Assembly (NCBI GenBank): GCA_022184915.1
Contig: JAGTJU010000004.1
Location: 728,057-792,056, forward strand
DNA: 64,000 nucleotides
Origin: Myxococcales bacterium
Lineage (GTDB): Bacteria; Myxococcota_A; Polyangia; Fen-1088
Direction: 5' to 3'
Positions 36,492 to 45,530 of the stretch are shown piece after piece. Position 1 is the stretch's first letter; each line of letters opens with the position of its first letter. Made by a program: the position numbers and the translations under genes. The notes beneath the pieces were generated by a model. The model did not search any database and was not told the origin of the DNA. It saw only the letters and a program-made list of their open reading frames with translations.

Positions 36492-37174
36492 TCCAGGCCG
36501 CAGGGCGGATCGCACGCCGGGACGTCTTGCGGAGAGCAGGGGCAGGGATCACGGCGCTTCCGTTGGCCGCCCTCGGTGCCGCGGGCTGCCAGTCGGGGCG
36601 GCCACCTCTGGTGGATTTTGCGGAGGGACCTCGAAACTTCCTGGCCAGTGACTACGAATCCGTATTCAGCCGGTGGACCCGCCACGCGCGCCTCGTCTCA
36701 GCCAACGAAGGAAACATCATCGAGGCATGGGCCACCCTCAAAAGTTGGGAATTTCGGGAGGCCTACCTCGAGAGGTACGCCCAGGCCTACGCTCTGTCTC
36801 CCGACGATCGATCGAGCCTGTGGCAGAGCGAGCTTGCGAAGCTAAGAGGCGTCTACGACTTTCATCTCACGGTGCAGACCACTGATTTTCAGTGGAACGA
36901 CTTGCATGAACGAGACTCTCCATGGCGCGTCATCTTGGTGGATGGGACCGGAGACGAGCTTCACCCCGACGAGATCAATCGGTTGAGGCTTCCCGTCCCT
37001 TACGAGCAGGTGTTCTTTCCGCATCGCACGGCGTTTACGAAAGCCTATGCCGTCCGCTTCGCGCGGCCCGCAGGTGATGACACTGCCCGTTTCGGGGGCG
37101 AGGCCACGGGTGAACTTACGTTGCGCATCACGGGCCCTCTCGGCAGGGTGGAGATGGCCTGGCACGCTCGCTAG
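36488..37174 (+). CDS. Lipoprotein with a twin-arginine-like signal
   Basis: A 228-residue exported protein. The N-terminus IARRDVLRRAGAGITALPLA contains an RRDVL twin-arginine-like motif followed by a hydrophobic core, and ends AAGC, a possible lipobox, so a Tat-exported lipoprotein is likely. The mature part has a long helical stretch (SRWTRHARLVSANEGNIIEA, RERYA-type segment) and a beta-rich C-terminus. ATGA overlap with pyrE couples its translation to pyrE, an odd pairing for an exported protein. A GC stem with a T5 run follows the stop. Function is unknown. Confidence 0.65.
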   Translation: MIQAAGRIARRDVLRRAGAGITALPLAALGAAGCQSGRPPLVDFAEGPRNFLASDYESVFSRWTRHARLVSANEGNIIEAWATLKSWEFREAYLERYAQAYALSPDDRSSLWQSELAKLRGVYDFHLTVQTTDFQWNDLHERDSPWRVILVDGTGDELHPDEINRLRLPVPYEQVFFPHRTAFTKAYAVRFARPAGDDTARFGGEATGELTLRITGPLGRVEMAWHAR

Positions 37175-37179
37175 CACGG

Positions 37180-37195
37180 CCGCGAAGCGGTTTTT
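37180..37195 (+). terminator. Short intrinsic terminator after the Tat-type lipoprotein
   Basis: CCGC-GAA-GCGG followed by TTTTT. The stem is only 4 bp with a tight three-base loop, so strength is modest, but stem and T-run are in classical order 5 bp past the stop. Confidence 0.45.
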
Positions 37196-37238
37196 GCGAT
37201 CGACCGTTGCGATCCAGACCTATCGGCGTGGAGAACTT

Positions 37239-38993
37239 TTAGTCGAGATCGTCGAAGCTGTCGGGGCCTTCGGACTTGTAGAGATCTGCCTCGCGGGCAA
37301 AAAAGTCTCTCTCGAGCTGATCGAAGTCGCCCGCCCTCGGCTTTGTGGCGCTCGCATGGCTGACGGACTTGCCCACTGTACGCGCGGCATGTGGCGCCAC
37401 GTGAACCTCAGGTGCCGGTGTGGGCGACAGGGGAGACTCGAGCTCGGCCACGAGAGCCGGATCCAGTTCGATCGAGCCCGTCGGGCGACCAGTACCCTGG
37501 GGGCGCTCGACGGTTCGAACCTCCATCGAGCCCGTGCTGCGCGTCTCCGATCCCGAAGGCGCACCATGCGAGGTGGCGGCGAACTCGAAGGCTCCGCTGG
37601 GCCCGAGGGGCGTATCCCCGTCCACGTCGCCCATTCCCGGCGCTGTTTTTTCTAGGGGCCTTGCGGCAGACGGCACGAAGGCGTCGGGTGCAGGGTCGAG
37701 CAACTCACTCGGGATGTCGATCACCATGGAAGGGCGAGGCTTGACTGCCTTGTCCTCCACTGTGCTGCGGGCCACGAGCTCTCCCGTGGCTGCACGGGGT
37801 GGGACGCCGGTCGTGGTGGACGGCGGTGCCGTGGCGTTGATGTCCGCGGGCAAGGCCTCGGCGGGCGCCTCCGTCGCAGTAGCGGCAGGGAGGGGACCTG
37901 TACTGCCGCCGCGTGGACTTGGCGCGGGGATCGGCTCGTCGTGCGTCACGGGTGAGGGCGAGCGCTGGTCGTTCGCGGGCTCATCCGCGGTGTCGAGGCG
38001 CTCGCGGGCCTCGTCTCCGCGCAGCCACGCTTCCATCAACGGGCTGGCCGCCGCGGTCGAAACGCTGGGCTTCGGTTCGACGCCCGGCTTGCGCTGAATG
38101 GTGCCCGTGTCGACGAAGCGGGAAATGATCCGGAGGGTATCGAAGACGCGGAAGGGACTTTCGTCCAACACATCCGCGACGGTGCGCTGCCCGTCGAACA
38201 GCCTGAGTACGGGGGCAACCTCGGCTTGAAGGTCGGGCCGATCGGTGCCGCCCGACAATTCGTACACGGTGTGGGCGGAGCCGAGCGTCCGGGCTGTATG
38301 TGTAAAGTCCCGCAGGAAGCGCTCGGCGTCGTCGAGAAGGTCGGCGGCCTTTTTGTTGAGTTGGCTGCGTGCCGTCACCGCCCTGAAGCGCACCTCCAGA
38401 GCCGCTTCTTCCCACAAAAGCATCTGGTTGAGGGCAGGCGCTCCCGTGATGGTTCCCACCTGTGCCGTCCGCAGTTCGCCCTTGGCGAAGCGCAACTCGC
38501 CCTTGCGGTTCGCCCGTTCGACTTGCACGACGGCCGAGGTCTTCAAGGTGGCGAAAGCGCGGATGAGGAAGAACAAGCCGTACTCTGAGAGGGCGCCCTG
38601 AACCAGGGGATCCTTGCCGTCGTCTTCTCGCCGGGCCGCCCGCATGCGGGTTATCGTGATAACGTCCCGCAGGTAGGCCGGCAGGGGCAAAAAGTCCACG
38701 GGGTTGTGGGGCCCAAGGGCGCGTTTCTGCTCTTCGGTGCCGAGCGCGACCACGGGCACCTTCAGCGCCGACAAACCCTCGGCGAGCCCTTCGATGATAA
38801 AGCGGCTTGCTTGCGCCCCTTGGCGCAGGGCGACCACGACAGCATCAGGGTGGGCGGAGGCCGCAGCCGCCAAGCCGGCGTCGACGGTGCTGACCGTGCT
38901 GACACGGCAGCCGTCTCGTTCGAAGCCGAAAGCAACGGTTCGGAGACCTTTCGGGTCGCTATCGATCACAAGTACGTGCGCGAGACGGGCCAT
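37239..38993 (-). CDS. Receiver-like protein with PATAN/DUF4388 domain
   Basis: A 584-residue protein. Residues 1-115 are a response-regulator-like receiver fold (HVLVIDSDPKGLRTVAFGFE, DAVVVALRQG in place of the usual phospho-Asp region). Residues about 130-225 match a PATAN/DUF4388 domain (LVQGALSEYGLFFLIRAFAT, ANRKGELRFAKGELRTAQVG, LNQMLLWEEAALEVRFRAV). Then a helical segment and a long disordered Pro/Ala/Thr-rich tail (about 350-560), ending acidic. ATG 38993 was chosen; a longer frame to 39257 is antisense to gshA. A -10-like TATACT lies at 39025-39020 on the minus strand. DUF4388 proteins are common signalling modules in myxobacteria. Confidence 0.75.
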   Translation of the reverse strand: MARLAHVLVIDSDPKGLRTVAFGFERDGCRVSTVSTVDAGLAAAASAHPDAVVVALRQGAQASRFIIEGLAEGLSALKVPVVALGTEEQKRALGPHNPVDFLPLPAYLRDVITITRMRAARREDDGKDPLVQGALSEYGLFFLIRAFATLKTSAVVQVERANRKGELRFAKGELRTAQVGTITGAPALNQMLLWEEAALEVRFRAVTARSQLNKKAADLLDDAERFLRDFTHTARTLGSAHTVYELSGGTDRPDLQAEVAPVLRLFDGQRTVADVLDESPFRVFDTLRIISRFVDTGTIQRKPGVEPKPSVSTAAASPLMEAWLRGDEARERLDTADEPANDQRSPSPVTHDEPIPAPSPRGGSTGPLPAATATEAPAEALPADINATAPPSTTTGVPPRAATGELVARSTVEDKAVKPRPSMVIDIPSELLDPAPDAFVPSAARPLEKTAPGMGDVDGDTPLGPSGAFEFAATSHGAPSGSETRSTGSMEVRTVERPQGTGRPTGSIELDPALVAELESPLSPTPAPEVHVAPHAARTVGKSVSHASATKPRAGDFDQLERDFFAREADLYKSEGPDSFDDLD

Positions 38994-39222
38994 TTTACTC
39001 AGTGCGGCTTGAGCGGCCAAGTATAGGCCAATCGACTGGGATCGCACGGGAAAGTTGTGTGTAGACATACGAGAAAGAATTGGTTTGACCCGTGCGAAGG
39101 CTGGCCAGGGTGACGCAGGAATCGCGCATGGCGGGCGACCGAATGCGACTTGGGTCATCAAACCCCTGTACCCGGACGAATGACCGGCGCGGCACCGAAA
39201 CTTTTCACACCGACCCGACGCA

Positions 39223-40605
39223 ATGCTGATACAACCCTCTGCCCCCGTCGTGAACAACCTGGCTTCGACGCCCGTAACCTCGTTCCTTCAGCTGGTGCGC
39301 TACTTCGAGCAGCAAACCACGCCGAGGGAGCGGTGGCGCATAGGCCTGGAACACGAGAAGGTCGGCGTTCGCGCCTCGGGAGAGCCGGTTCCGTTCGATG
39401 GGCCTACCGGTTTGTGGGCTTTGTTGTCCCGCTTCGAGCGTTTGGGGTTCTCGGCCGACAGGGAGGGAGACCACCCCGTGGCGCTGTGGCGCGGCGACGA
39501 CAAGCTTTCGCTCGAGCCTGGCGGTCAGTTCGAGCTGTCGGCCGGTGCGACCGAGTCGGTGAGCGGGTCTGCGGCTTTGCTGCGAAGCCACCTGATGGAG
39601 CTGAAAAGCCTGGCAGAGGGGTTGGACATCCACTTCATCGCAGGCGGGTTTCGCCCGTTCGGCCGCCTCGACGAGGTGCCCTGGCATCCCAAACACCGCT
39701 ACGCCATCATGCGAGAATTCCTGCCAAACCAGGGGCGCGAAGGCCGGCTTGCCTGGGAGATGATGAAGCGGACCGCCACGATGCAGTTCAACTTCGACTT
39801 CTCGAGCGAGGCCGACGCCGTGGAGCGGATGCGGACGGGCTTCGCCGTATCCTCCATCGTGACGGCACTCGGTGCGGCCTCCCCGATCGTGGACGGGCAA
39901 CCGAGCGGGTTCAAGAGCTACCGCGCGGCCGTCTGGCTCGAGACCGACGAGAACCGGTCGGGTTTGTTGCCTTTTGCTTTCGGTCCCGAGATGTCCTTTT
40001 CGCGGTATGCCGAGTGGGCCCTCGACGTGCCCATGTTTTTCGTCGTACGGGAGGACGCCTACGTCACCTTCCCCGAGGCCATGAGCTTTCGCCGTTTGTG
40101 GCAGGAAGGGTTCGAGCACGAGGGCGTTCGCCATCACGCCACGATGGCTGACTGGGAACTTCACCTTTCGACCCTGTTCCCGGAAGTGCGTCTCAAAAAG
40201 ACAGTCGAGATGCGGGGGGCCGATGCAGGTCCCTTGCCGGTGGGCTTGGGTCTTGCGGCCCTTTGGCGGGGCCTGGTCGACGAACCGGGTGCCCGCCAGG
40301 CAGCCTGGGAGTTGGTCGAGCATGCAACGGGGGACGAACGCCAAGCGACGCGGCGGGATGTGCCACGTTTGGGCCTCGAGGCCCGGCTCGGACGGCACAA
40401 GCTTGCAGATTTGGCGCGGCCCCTGCTGGAGATCGCCCGCGAGGGCCTGCTACGGATCCCGTTCGGAGCCGAGGACGCGGCTCTGCTCGACCCCATTGCC
40501 GCGTTGGCGGAGGAGGGGCGTTGTCCGGCGGACCAGATGCTCGACGAATACCATGCGGCGGGCGGCGACCCCGCCAAGCTGATTCGCGTCTGGGAACACC
40601 CCTGA
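39223..40605 (+). CDS. gshA: Glutamate-cysteine ligase
   Basis: ATP-dependent ligase of glutathione synthesis (gamma-glutamylcysteine from Glu and Cys). The 460 residues match the plant/alphaproteobacterial-type (GCS2) family: WRIGLEHEKVGV, DDKLSLEPGGQFELSAGATE, WHPKHRYAIMREFLP, TATMQFNFDFSSEADAVERM and ADWELHLSTLFPEVRLKKTV. ATG 39223 gives the family start. It is divergent from the DUF4388 gene. No glutathione synthetase (gshB) is nearby. A hairpin follows the stop. Confidence 0.92.
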   Translation: MLIQPSAPVVNNLASTPVTSFLQLVRYFEQQTTPRERWRIGLEHEKVGVRASGEPVPFDGPTGLWALLSRFERLGFSADREGDHPVALWRGDDKLSLEPGGQFELSAGATESVSGSAALLRSHLMELKSLAEGLDIHFIAGGFRPFGRLDEVPWHPKHRYAIMREFLPNQGREGRLAWEMMKRTATMQFNFDFSSEADAVERMRTGFAVSSIVTALGAASPIVDGQPSGFKSYRAAVWLETDENRSGLLPFAFGPEMSFSRYAEWALDVPMFFVVREDAYVTFPEAMSFRRLWQEGFEHEGVRHHATMADWELHLSTLFPEVRLKKTVEMRGADAGPLPVGLGLAALWRGLVDEPGARQAAWELVEHATGDERQATRRDVPRLGLEARLGRHKLADLARPLLEIAREGLLRIPFGAEDAALLDPIAALAEEGRCPADQMLDEYHAAGGDPAKLIRVWEHP

Positions 40606-40618
40606 ACCGGGGGTTCCC
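40592..40618 (+). terminator. Hairpin over the gshA stop codon
   Basis: GGGAAC-A-CCCC (40592-40602), loop TGAACC containing the stop codon, then GGGG(G)TTCCC to 40618: about 10 bp with one mismatch. No T-run follows. Confidence 0.4.
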
Positions 40619-40691
40619 CTGCGGGTCCGCTCGGTGATGACCGCGTCCGAGGGGGAGGCAGGGCCCCTGCGCGTCGTGCTGGGATTGTTCG

Positions 40692-40763
40692 AGGTGCCGC
40701 CCGGATTCGAACCGGGGTATGAGGGTTTTGCAGACCCTTGCCTTACCACTTGGCCACGGCACC
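40692..40763 (-). tRNA. tRNA-Cys (GCA)
   Basis: A 72-nt cloverleaf on the minus strand: acceptor GGTGCCG (40763-40757) pairs with CGGCACC (40699-40693), with discriminator U at 40692 as in tRNA-Cys. The anticodon loop CTGCAAA has anticodon GCA, and the T-arm is CCCGG-TTCGAAT-CCGGG. The CCA end is not encoded. It stands between gshA (convergent) and the TPR lipoprotein gene; no other tRNA was found in the window. Confidence 0.95.
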
Positions 40764-40845
40764 CTACACTGAGGGGAGCCAGTGTTTACCACACGATTCG
40801 GCGCTCGTCACCAGGGCCTGTCGTCTCGTGGGAAACAGTTGTTTG

Positions 40846-43275
40846 TCAGATCGTCTCCGCCGCCTGTTCGGAGGACTTGGGGGTACTGCGCGCCCCTTGG
40901 CGCAAATACTGTGACGCCATTTCGTACTCGAAGAACGAGACCATGTTGGTCTCGAGCACCCGAGACCACAGGGCGTGGGCGTCGTCCTCGCGGCCTTGCG
41001 CCAGGCGCGCCATGGCTTCGTAGAAGTAGATTTCGGCCCTCCTTCCAGGGGTCGTGGCCCTGGGAAGCAGGTCTTCGAATGTGACCTCGCCGATGGCGAA
41101 GCGCGACAACTCGCGGTACCAGGTGGCCGAGCGGGTGGGACGTAGGTTGACCCTGCGGCGTGCGACGAACTGAAGATAGGCCTGCGCCGAGGGCTCGGGC
41201 GCGTTTCTGCTGCGGCGGCTCAGGTCCTGGATCCACAGGGATGCGTATACCTTGACGTACTCGGAGATGGCCTCGCCGGAGTGAGAGAGCGCGCTGCGAA
41301 AGATGCTGACGGCGGCGTCGAGTTCACCGCGTTGAACCAGGAACGCCAGGGCGTCGCTGTAGGTTTGGTCCCTGGTCTGATCGAACTCCACGGCTTCGGA
41401 GAACTTTTGAAGCGCTTCCTCCCTGCGTCCCATGAGGTAATAAAGCCGGCCTACCTCCAAGGTGGCCTCGGCGGCGGGGCCGCGCCTGCGGTTCCGCATG
41501 TGATCGACCATCAGACGCTCCCAACCCAGGAGTGCCGTTCGGTACGCTTTTTGGGCATCGTCATCTCGACCGGTCAGCTCGAGCGCCTGGCCGAGGGCGC
41601 GGGCCAGCTTGGAGTGAGTCTCCACGTAGCCGATCGTTTCTGCCGGAGGGTCTTCGGGCTGGTGTCGCTCGAGAGCATCTCGCAACAGCCGTACCGCCTG
41701 CGTGTTGTCGCCCTTCTTCGTGAGCAGATTGCCGAGCTGCAAGGTGACGTCGGCGCCGGCGTCCACGCCCTCCACCGCGCGCGCGAGAATGGGTTGCGCC
41801 TTTTCGGGCTGTCCGGCGTCCACGTAGTTGCGGGCCAGCTCGACCTCGACGGGAGTGTCGGAGAGCCACTCGGCATCGTCACCGAAGTGTCGTCGCGCAT
41901 CGGCCATGCGCTGGCGTAGCGCTTCGGCGTGTCTTTGGGCGGGGCGAACGTCTTCCGGGTCCATGCGCACGCGAAAGAGCCCGAACTGTAGCTCGACCAT
42001 CTCCTTGATGAGGGCCTCGCGCTCTGCGCGGGGGGCGTTGGCCTCGGCCATGATGGGCTCGACCTCTTCCAGGAGCTTGAGTGACAAGAGCGGGGCGCTC
42101 GTAAGGCGGGCCACGCGAGACTGCAGTACGAGCAGGTCGGCGCTGCGGGGATGAAAGCGTAGGGCCATCTCGAGCACACGGAACGCGGCCCAGGCATCGA
42201 CCCGATCCGTCGACGTACCGCCCAGCAGGGGCAGCTTGGGCAAAAATCGCCGAGACAAGGCCGCAAAGGCCTCTGCCGTAGGCTTCGTGTTCCGTGCCAC
42301 GGCATCGACGAGTCGCCGCAGATCGGGGTTGTCGCCCGGTTTGCCTCGCAGGCCCTCGAGAGCCTGGCTCGCGCCTTCGAGGTCTGAAGCACGCAGGTAG
42401 ATCTGTGCAAGGCTTGGGGCGAGCGTCGCGACCGTATCGGCTTCCTCGAGCATTTCCTCGCCGAACATGCCGGCATGAACGCCTCCCCCGAGGGGACGCC
42501 TGAGTCTGCCAGTGAGCTGCTGGTAGCGTGTGGCCACCGTTTCGGCGAGCCTGCGAGTGAGGTTTGGGGTTGGCCAACTCCAGGCCGTCGACTCCAGGAT
42601 GCGCCGCGGGGACGGGGGCGCATCGAGCTGCGCGTTGCCGGCCGCGATTTGCTTGCCGTCTTCAGCCCAAGCCAAGACCTCGTCCAACTGGGCCGCCCAG
42701 CGGCTGTTCTTGGGCTCGAGCTTGGCAAGAACGGCCAAGGACAGGGCTGATTCTGCTTCGGCACCGCGGGCGCCGAATACGGTTGCGACGAGCTCGGCCG
42801 CGTGGTGCAAACGAGCGCGATCCGATGCCGGCAGCTCGAGTTCCCCCGCGAGCTCGACAGGATGAAACAGCCCGAGCGCGTCCTGGAAGGACGACAGGGC
42901 TTGCTGGTCGTACTCGGCGTTGACCAGGCCCTCGGCGTCGCCTTTGAGATCCTCGGCGCGCAGCTTTTCGATGGGTCCGAGCAGGTACTCGACGAGCCGC
43001 GAACGCAAGGCTTTCCGCTGGGGAGCGTAAACGGGCAGCGCCTGAAAGACCAAACGCGCCTCCAGAAAGTCCTCTTCGGCCTGGGGTGTTGCGATGGCCT
43101 CGGCCTGCATGGCGTACCGTTGAGCCACCGTGGAAAGGGGGGGCTTCGGGGCCTCTGGGTAGTGAGCACACGCGGTCAGTGCGACCACCAAGCCGGCACC
43201 CACGCTCTGCAACATCCGCCAGATCCGCACGCTTCGCAGGGGCCCACGTGCCGCACCCGACCGACTCGTCTTCAT
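40846..43275 (-). CDS. Large TPR-repeat lipoprotein
   Basis: An 809-residue exported lipoprotein. The signal is VGAGLVVAL and the lipobox LTAC lies near residue 36. The mature chain is almost all helical and carries TPR-like repeats (DVTLQLGNLLTKKGDNTQAV, EATLEVGRLYYLMGRREEAL, DALAFLVQRGELDAAVSIFR, AEIYFYEAMARLAQGREDDA). Early helices (about 60-200) are less regular. TPR scaffolds of this size in the periplasm usually bind other envelope proteins. It is divergent from the GDPD gene by 85 bp. Family members with known function were not recognised. Confidence 0.72.
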   Translation of the reverse strand: MKTSRSGAARGPLRSVRIWRMLQSVGAGLVVALTACAHYPEAPKPPLSTVAQRYAMQAEAIATPQAEEDFLEARLVFQALPVYAPQRKALRSRLVEYLLGPIEKLRAEDLKGDAEGLVNAEYDQQALSSFQDALGLFHPVELAGELELPASDRARLHHAAELVATVFGARGAEAESALSLAVLAKLEPKNSRWAAQLDEVLAWAEDGKQIAAGNAQLDAPPSPRRILESTAWSWPTPNLTRRLAETVATRYQQLTGRLRRPLGGGVHAGMFGEEMLEEADTVATLAPSLAQIYLRASDLEGASQALEGLRGKPGDNPDLRRLVDAVARNTKPTAEAFAALSRRFLPKLPLLGGTSTDRVDAWAAFRVLEMALRFHPRSADLLVLQSRVARLTSAPLLSLKLLEEVEPIMAEANAPRAEREALIKEMVELQFGLFRVRMDPEDVRPAQRHAEALRQRMADARRHFGDDAEWLSDTPVEVELARNYVDAGQPEKAQPILARAVEGVDAGADVTLQLGNLLTKKGDNTQAVRLLRDALERHQPEDPPAETIGYVETHSKLARALGQALELTGRDDDAQKAYRTALLGWERLMVDHMRNRRRGPAAEATLEVGRLYYLMGRREEALQKFSEAVEFDQTRDQTYSDALAFLVQRGELDAAVSIFRSALSHSGEAISEYVKVYASLWIQDLSRRSRNAPEPSAQAYLQFVARRRVNLRPTRSATWYRELSRFAIGEVTFEDLLPRATTPGRRAEIYFYEAMARLAQGREDDAHALWSRVLETNMVSFFEYEMASQYLRQGARSTPKSSEQAAETI

Positions 43276-43360
43276 GCGGGCAGTCTACCAGCGAAACCGA
43301 GGCGCGGGGGCTGGCGGGAAGCGCGAGGGCGAGGGAAGCTGTGCGCCGGGGAGGCTCGCC

Positions 43361-44086
43361 ATGAAATCGCAGGGTCCCAAAATCATCGCTCACCGGGGCG
43401 CGAGTGCGTGCGCACCCGAAAACAGCCTGGAGGCCTTCGAACGGGCCCGGCAGGACGGAGCCGACGGGGTGGAGCTGGACGTAAGGTTATGTGGCAGCGG
43501 CGAGCTGGTGGTCTTCCACGACGAAGACCTACGACGCCTCGGAAAGCGTGCCCAGCGGCTCGACGAACTTTCCTTCGAGGAGCTGCGAAACGTGCAGCTC
43601 GCGTCGGGCGTTCGCATCCCCACCCTTCGTGAAGTGTTCGAGGTGTGTGGACCCGACATGTTGGTCAATGTGGAGATCAAGACCGATCATCTCTGGCGTC
43701 CAGGGTTTTCCCGTCTCATCGAGGCCGTGGCCCAGGGGTTGAGGGATGTGCCGGAGCCCGCGCGGGTGCTCGTCTCGTCCTTCAATCCGCTGGCGCTGGT
43801 GGCCTCGCGCCGTCGCATGCCGGCCTTGATGCATGGCCTCTTGTTCGAGAAGGGAGGGCCGATGTGGGCGCGGGGAGCGCCGCTCGTTCCCTGGCTCTCC
43901 GTGCAAGCCGTTCATCCACAGAACGAACTCTGCACCGCTCACGAGGTGGCGCGGTGGAAGGGAGCGGGCTACGCCGTGAACGTCTGGACCGTAGACGATC
44001 CGCGGCGCATCCACGAATTGGCCGCCCTGGGGGTGGACGGGATCATCACCAACGATCCCTTGCGGGCACGACAGACGCTCGGCTGA
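43361..44086 (+). CDS. Glycerophosphodiester phosphodiesterase
   Basis: Hydrolyses glycerophosphodiesters to glycerol 3-phosphate and an alcohol. A 241-residue TIM barrel with the catalytic elements IIAHRGASACAPENSLEAFE, GADGVELDVRL, LVVFHDEDLRRL, LVNVEIKTD, SSFNPLALVA, YAVNVWTVDDP and VDGIITNDP. It has no signal peptide, so it is cytoplasmic, the UgpQ-like type. ATG 43361 was chosen, with GGGGAGG 6 bases upstream; an earlier ATG at 43274 overlaps the divergent gene start. Confidence 0.92.
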   Translation: MKSQGPKIIAHRGASACAPENSLEAFERARQDGADGVELDVRLCGSGELVVFHDEDLRRLGKRAQRLDELSFEELRNVQLASGVRIPTLREVFEVCGPDMLVNVEIKTDHLWRPGFSRLIEAVAQGLRDVPEPARVLVSSFNPLALVASRRRMPALMHGLLFEKGGPMWARGAPLVPWLSVQAVHPQNELCTAHEVARWKGAGYAVNVWTVDDPRRIHELAALGVDGIITNDPLRARQTLG

Positions 44087-44108
44087 GGACTTTGATGTCC
44101 GACGTCGC

Positions 44109-45530
44109 TCAGAAAGCGGTGTAGGGGGTGACGTCGACGGCGTTGCGGGCTACGCCGGCCGCTTCGAGCAAAGGCATGAGCTTCGCTTCGGTGGCCACCA
44201 GCGTGATCGCGAGGTCATGCGGATGCACATGGGTCGACAGGGCTCGTCTCACGTCCTCGGGGCTGGTCGATTCGACCCGAGCGGAAAACCCGTCCACCCA
44301 ATCGCGAGGCAGGCCCTGCCTCTCCGCGGCGATGCGGCGCCACAAACGGGCGTCGGGCCCGTCGAGGTCGGAGGCGTAGGAGCCCGCCAGGAAGGTCTTG
44401 AAGAATCCGATGGTCTCGTCCTTCAAGGGGGTTTTCACGAGTTCGTCGTAAAGGCGCAGGACCAGCTTGAGCGTGTCCACTGCGTGGTCGACCCCCGTGA
44501 AGACCCAGCCGCGAATCATCCCGGAATCTCGGTAGGGTATGGCGTTCATGTAGGCGCCGTAGGCCCACCCGCGCTGCGTGCGGACCTCGTTCATGAGTGT
44601 GGCGTTCATGGCTTGTCCCCCGAACGCGGTCAGCCCAATCAGCAGAGGGACGTAGTCGGGATGGGTAGGGGGCAAACCGAGATGACCGAACATCAGCTGA
44701 ACCTGCTGTCGGTCAGGCTTGTCCACGAGCTGAAGGCGCCAGCCCTGGGGAGGCCAAGTCCGCGGCATCCCGGACCCCAAACTCCGACCCACGGGCAGCT
44801 TGCCGAACCGAGCCGCGAGGGCGGACGCGAACGCCTCCGGGGTCACGGCGCCTGCGGCCCCGAAGATGAGGTTGCTTCCCGAGAACTGCTCCCGGAAGTG
44901 TCTCTGGGCCCGAGTACGTGAGATGCGTGCGACGCTCGCTTCGCCGCCCTCCGCGGGCTGGCCGTACGGGTGGCGTCCGAAGAGACGTTTCGCGAAGTTG
45001 CGCGCGCAGAGGCTGCGGTCGTCGTTGTGGCTCTCGGCGATCTGGGCCACGAGCTCGCGCTTGGTGCGCTCGAACTCCCCTTTGGCGAACTGAGGACGAA
45101 GCACCACGTCGGCGAGCAGGTCCAGGAAGGGCTCCAAGTTCTTCGACAGCACCCGTCCCACGAAGCGGGTGGACTCGGTGTCCACCAGGGCATCCAGGGA
45201 CGCGCCGAGGTCGTCGAGCGCGTCGTCGAGTTGGGTCCTATCCCTTGTGCCCGCGCCCCGACGCGCCCCCTCGGCGGCCAGGTTCGACAGCCCTTCGAGG
45301 CGCTCGGGATCCGAGGCTGCGCCGCCGGCTGCGGCCACCACTACGGTGACGATCGGCAAGGCGTGGTTCTCCTCGACGAGCACGAGAGAGCCAGACGGGC
45401 CGGGAACGAAGGCCGGAAGTGATCCTTCGGACGAGGCAGGGGCGGGGGGGACAGTTTGAGACATGATGTGGGATGACGGCGTTGCGAGGTGCCAGGACGC
45501 GGACAGAAGGAGAACGAGGGCGTTCATCAT
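44109..45530 (-). CDS. M16 peptidase-like protein lacking the zinc-binding HxxEH
   Basis: A 473-residue M16 (pitrilysin-type) half with a signal-like N-terminus (ALVLLLSASWHLATP). At the position of the catalytic HxxEH it has NLAAEGA, so no metal site. The substrate-binding Arg/Tyr segment MNEVRTQRGWAYGAYMN is intact. This matches the non-catalytic partner in bacterial M16 pairs. Its ATG overlaps the stop of the catalytic-half gene (ATGA), which indicates coupled synthesis of a heterodimer. Confidence 0.85.
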   Translation of the reverse strand: MMNALVLLLSASWHLATPSSHIMSQTVPPAPASSEGSLPAFVPGPSGSLVLVEENHALPIVTVVVAAAGGAASDPERLEGLSNLAAEGARRGAGTRDRTQLDDALDDLGASLDALVDTESTRFVGRVLSKNLEPFLDLLADVVLRPQFAKGEFERTKRELVAQIAESHNDDRSLCARNFAKRLFGRHPYGQPAEGGEASVARISRTRAQRHFREQFSGSNLIFGAAGAVTPEAFASALAARFGKLPVGRSLGSGMPRTWPPQGWRLQLVDKPDRQQVQLMFGHLGLPPTHPDYVPLLIGLTAFGGQAMNATLMNEVRTQRGWAYGAYMNAIPYRDSGMIRGWVFTGVDHAVDTLKLVLRLYDELVKTPLKDETIGFFKTFLAGSYASDLDGPDARLWRRIAAERQGLPRDWVDGFSARVESTSPEDVRRALSTHVHPHDLAITLVATEAKLMPLLEAAGVARNAVDVTPYTAF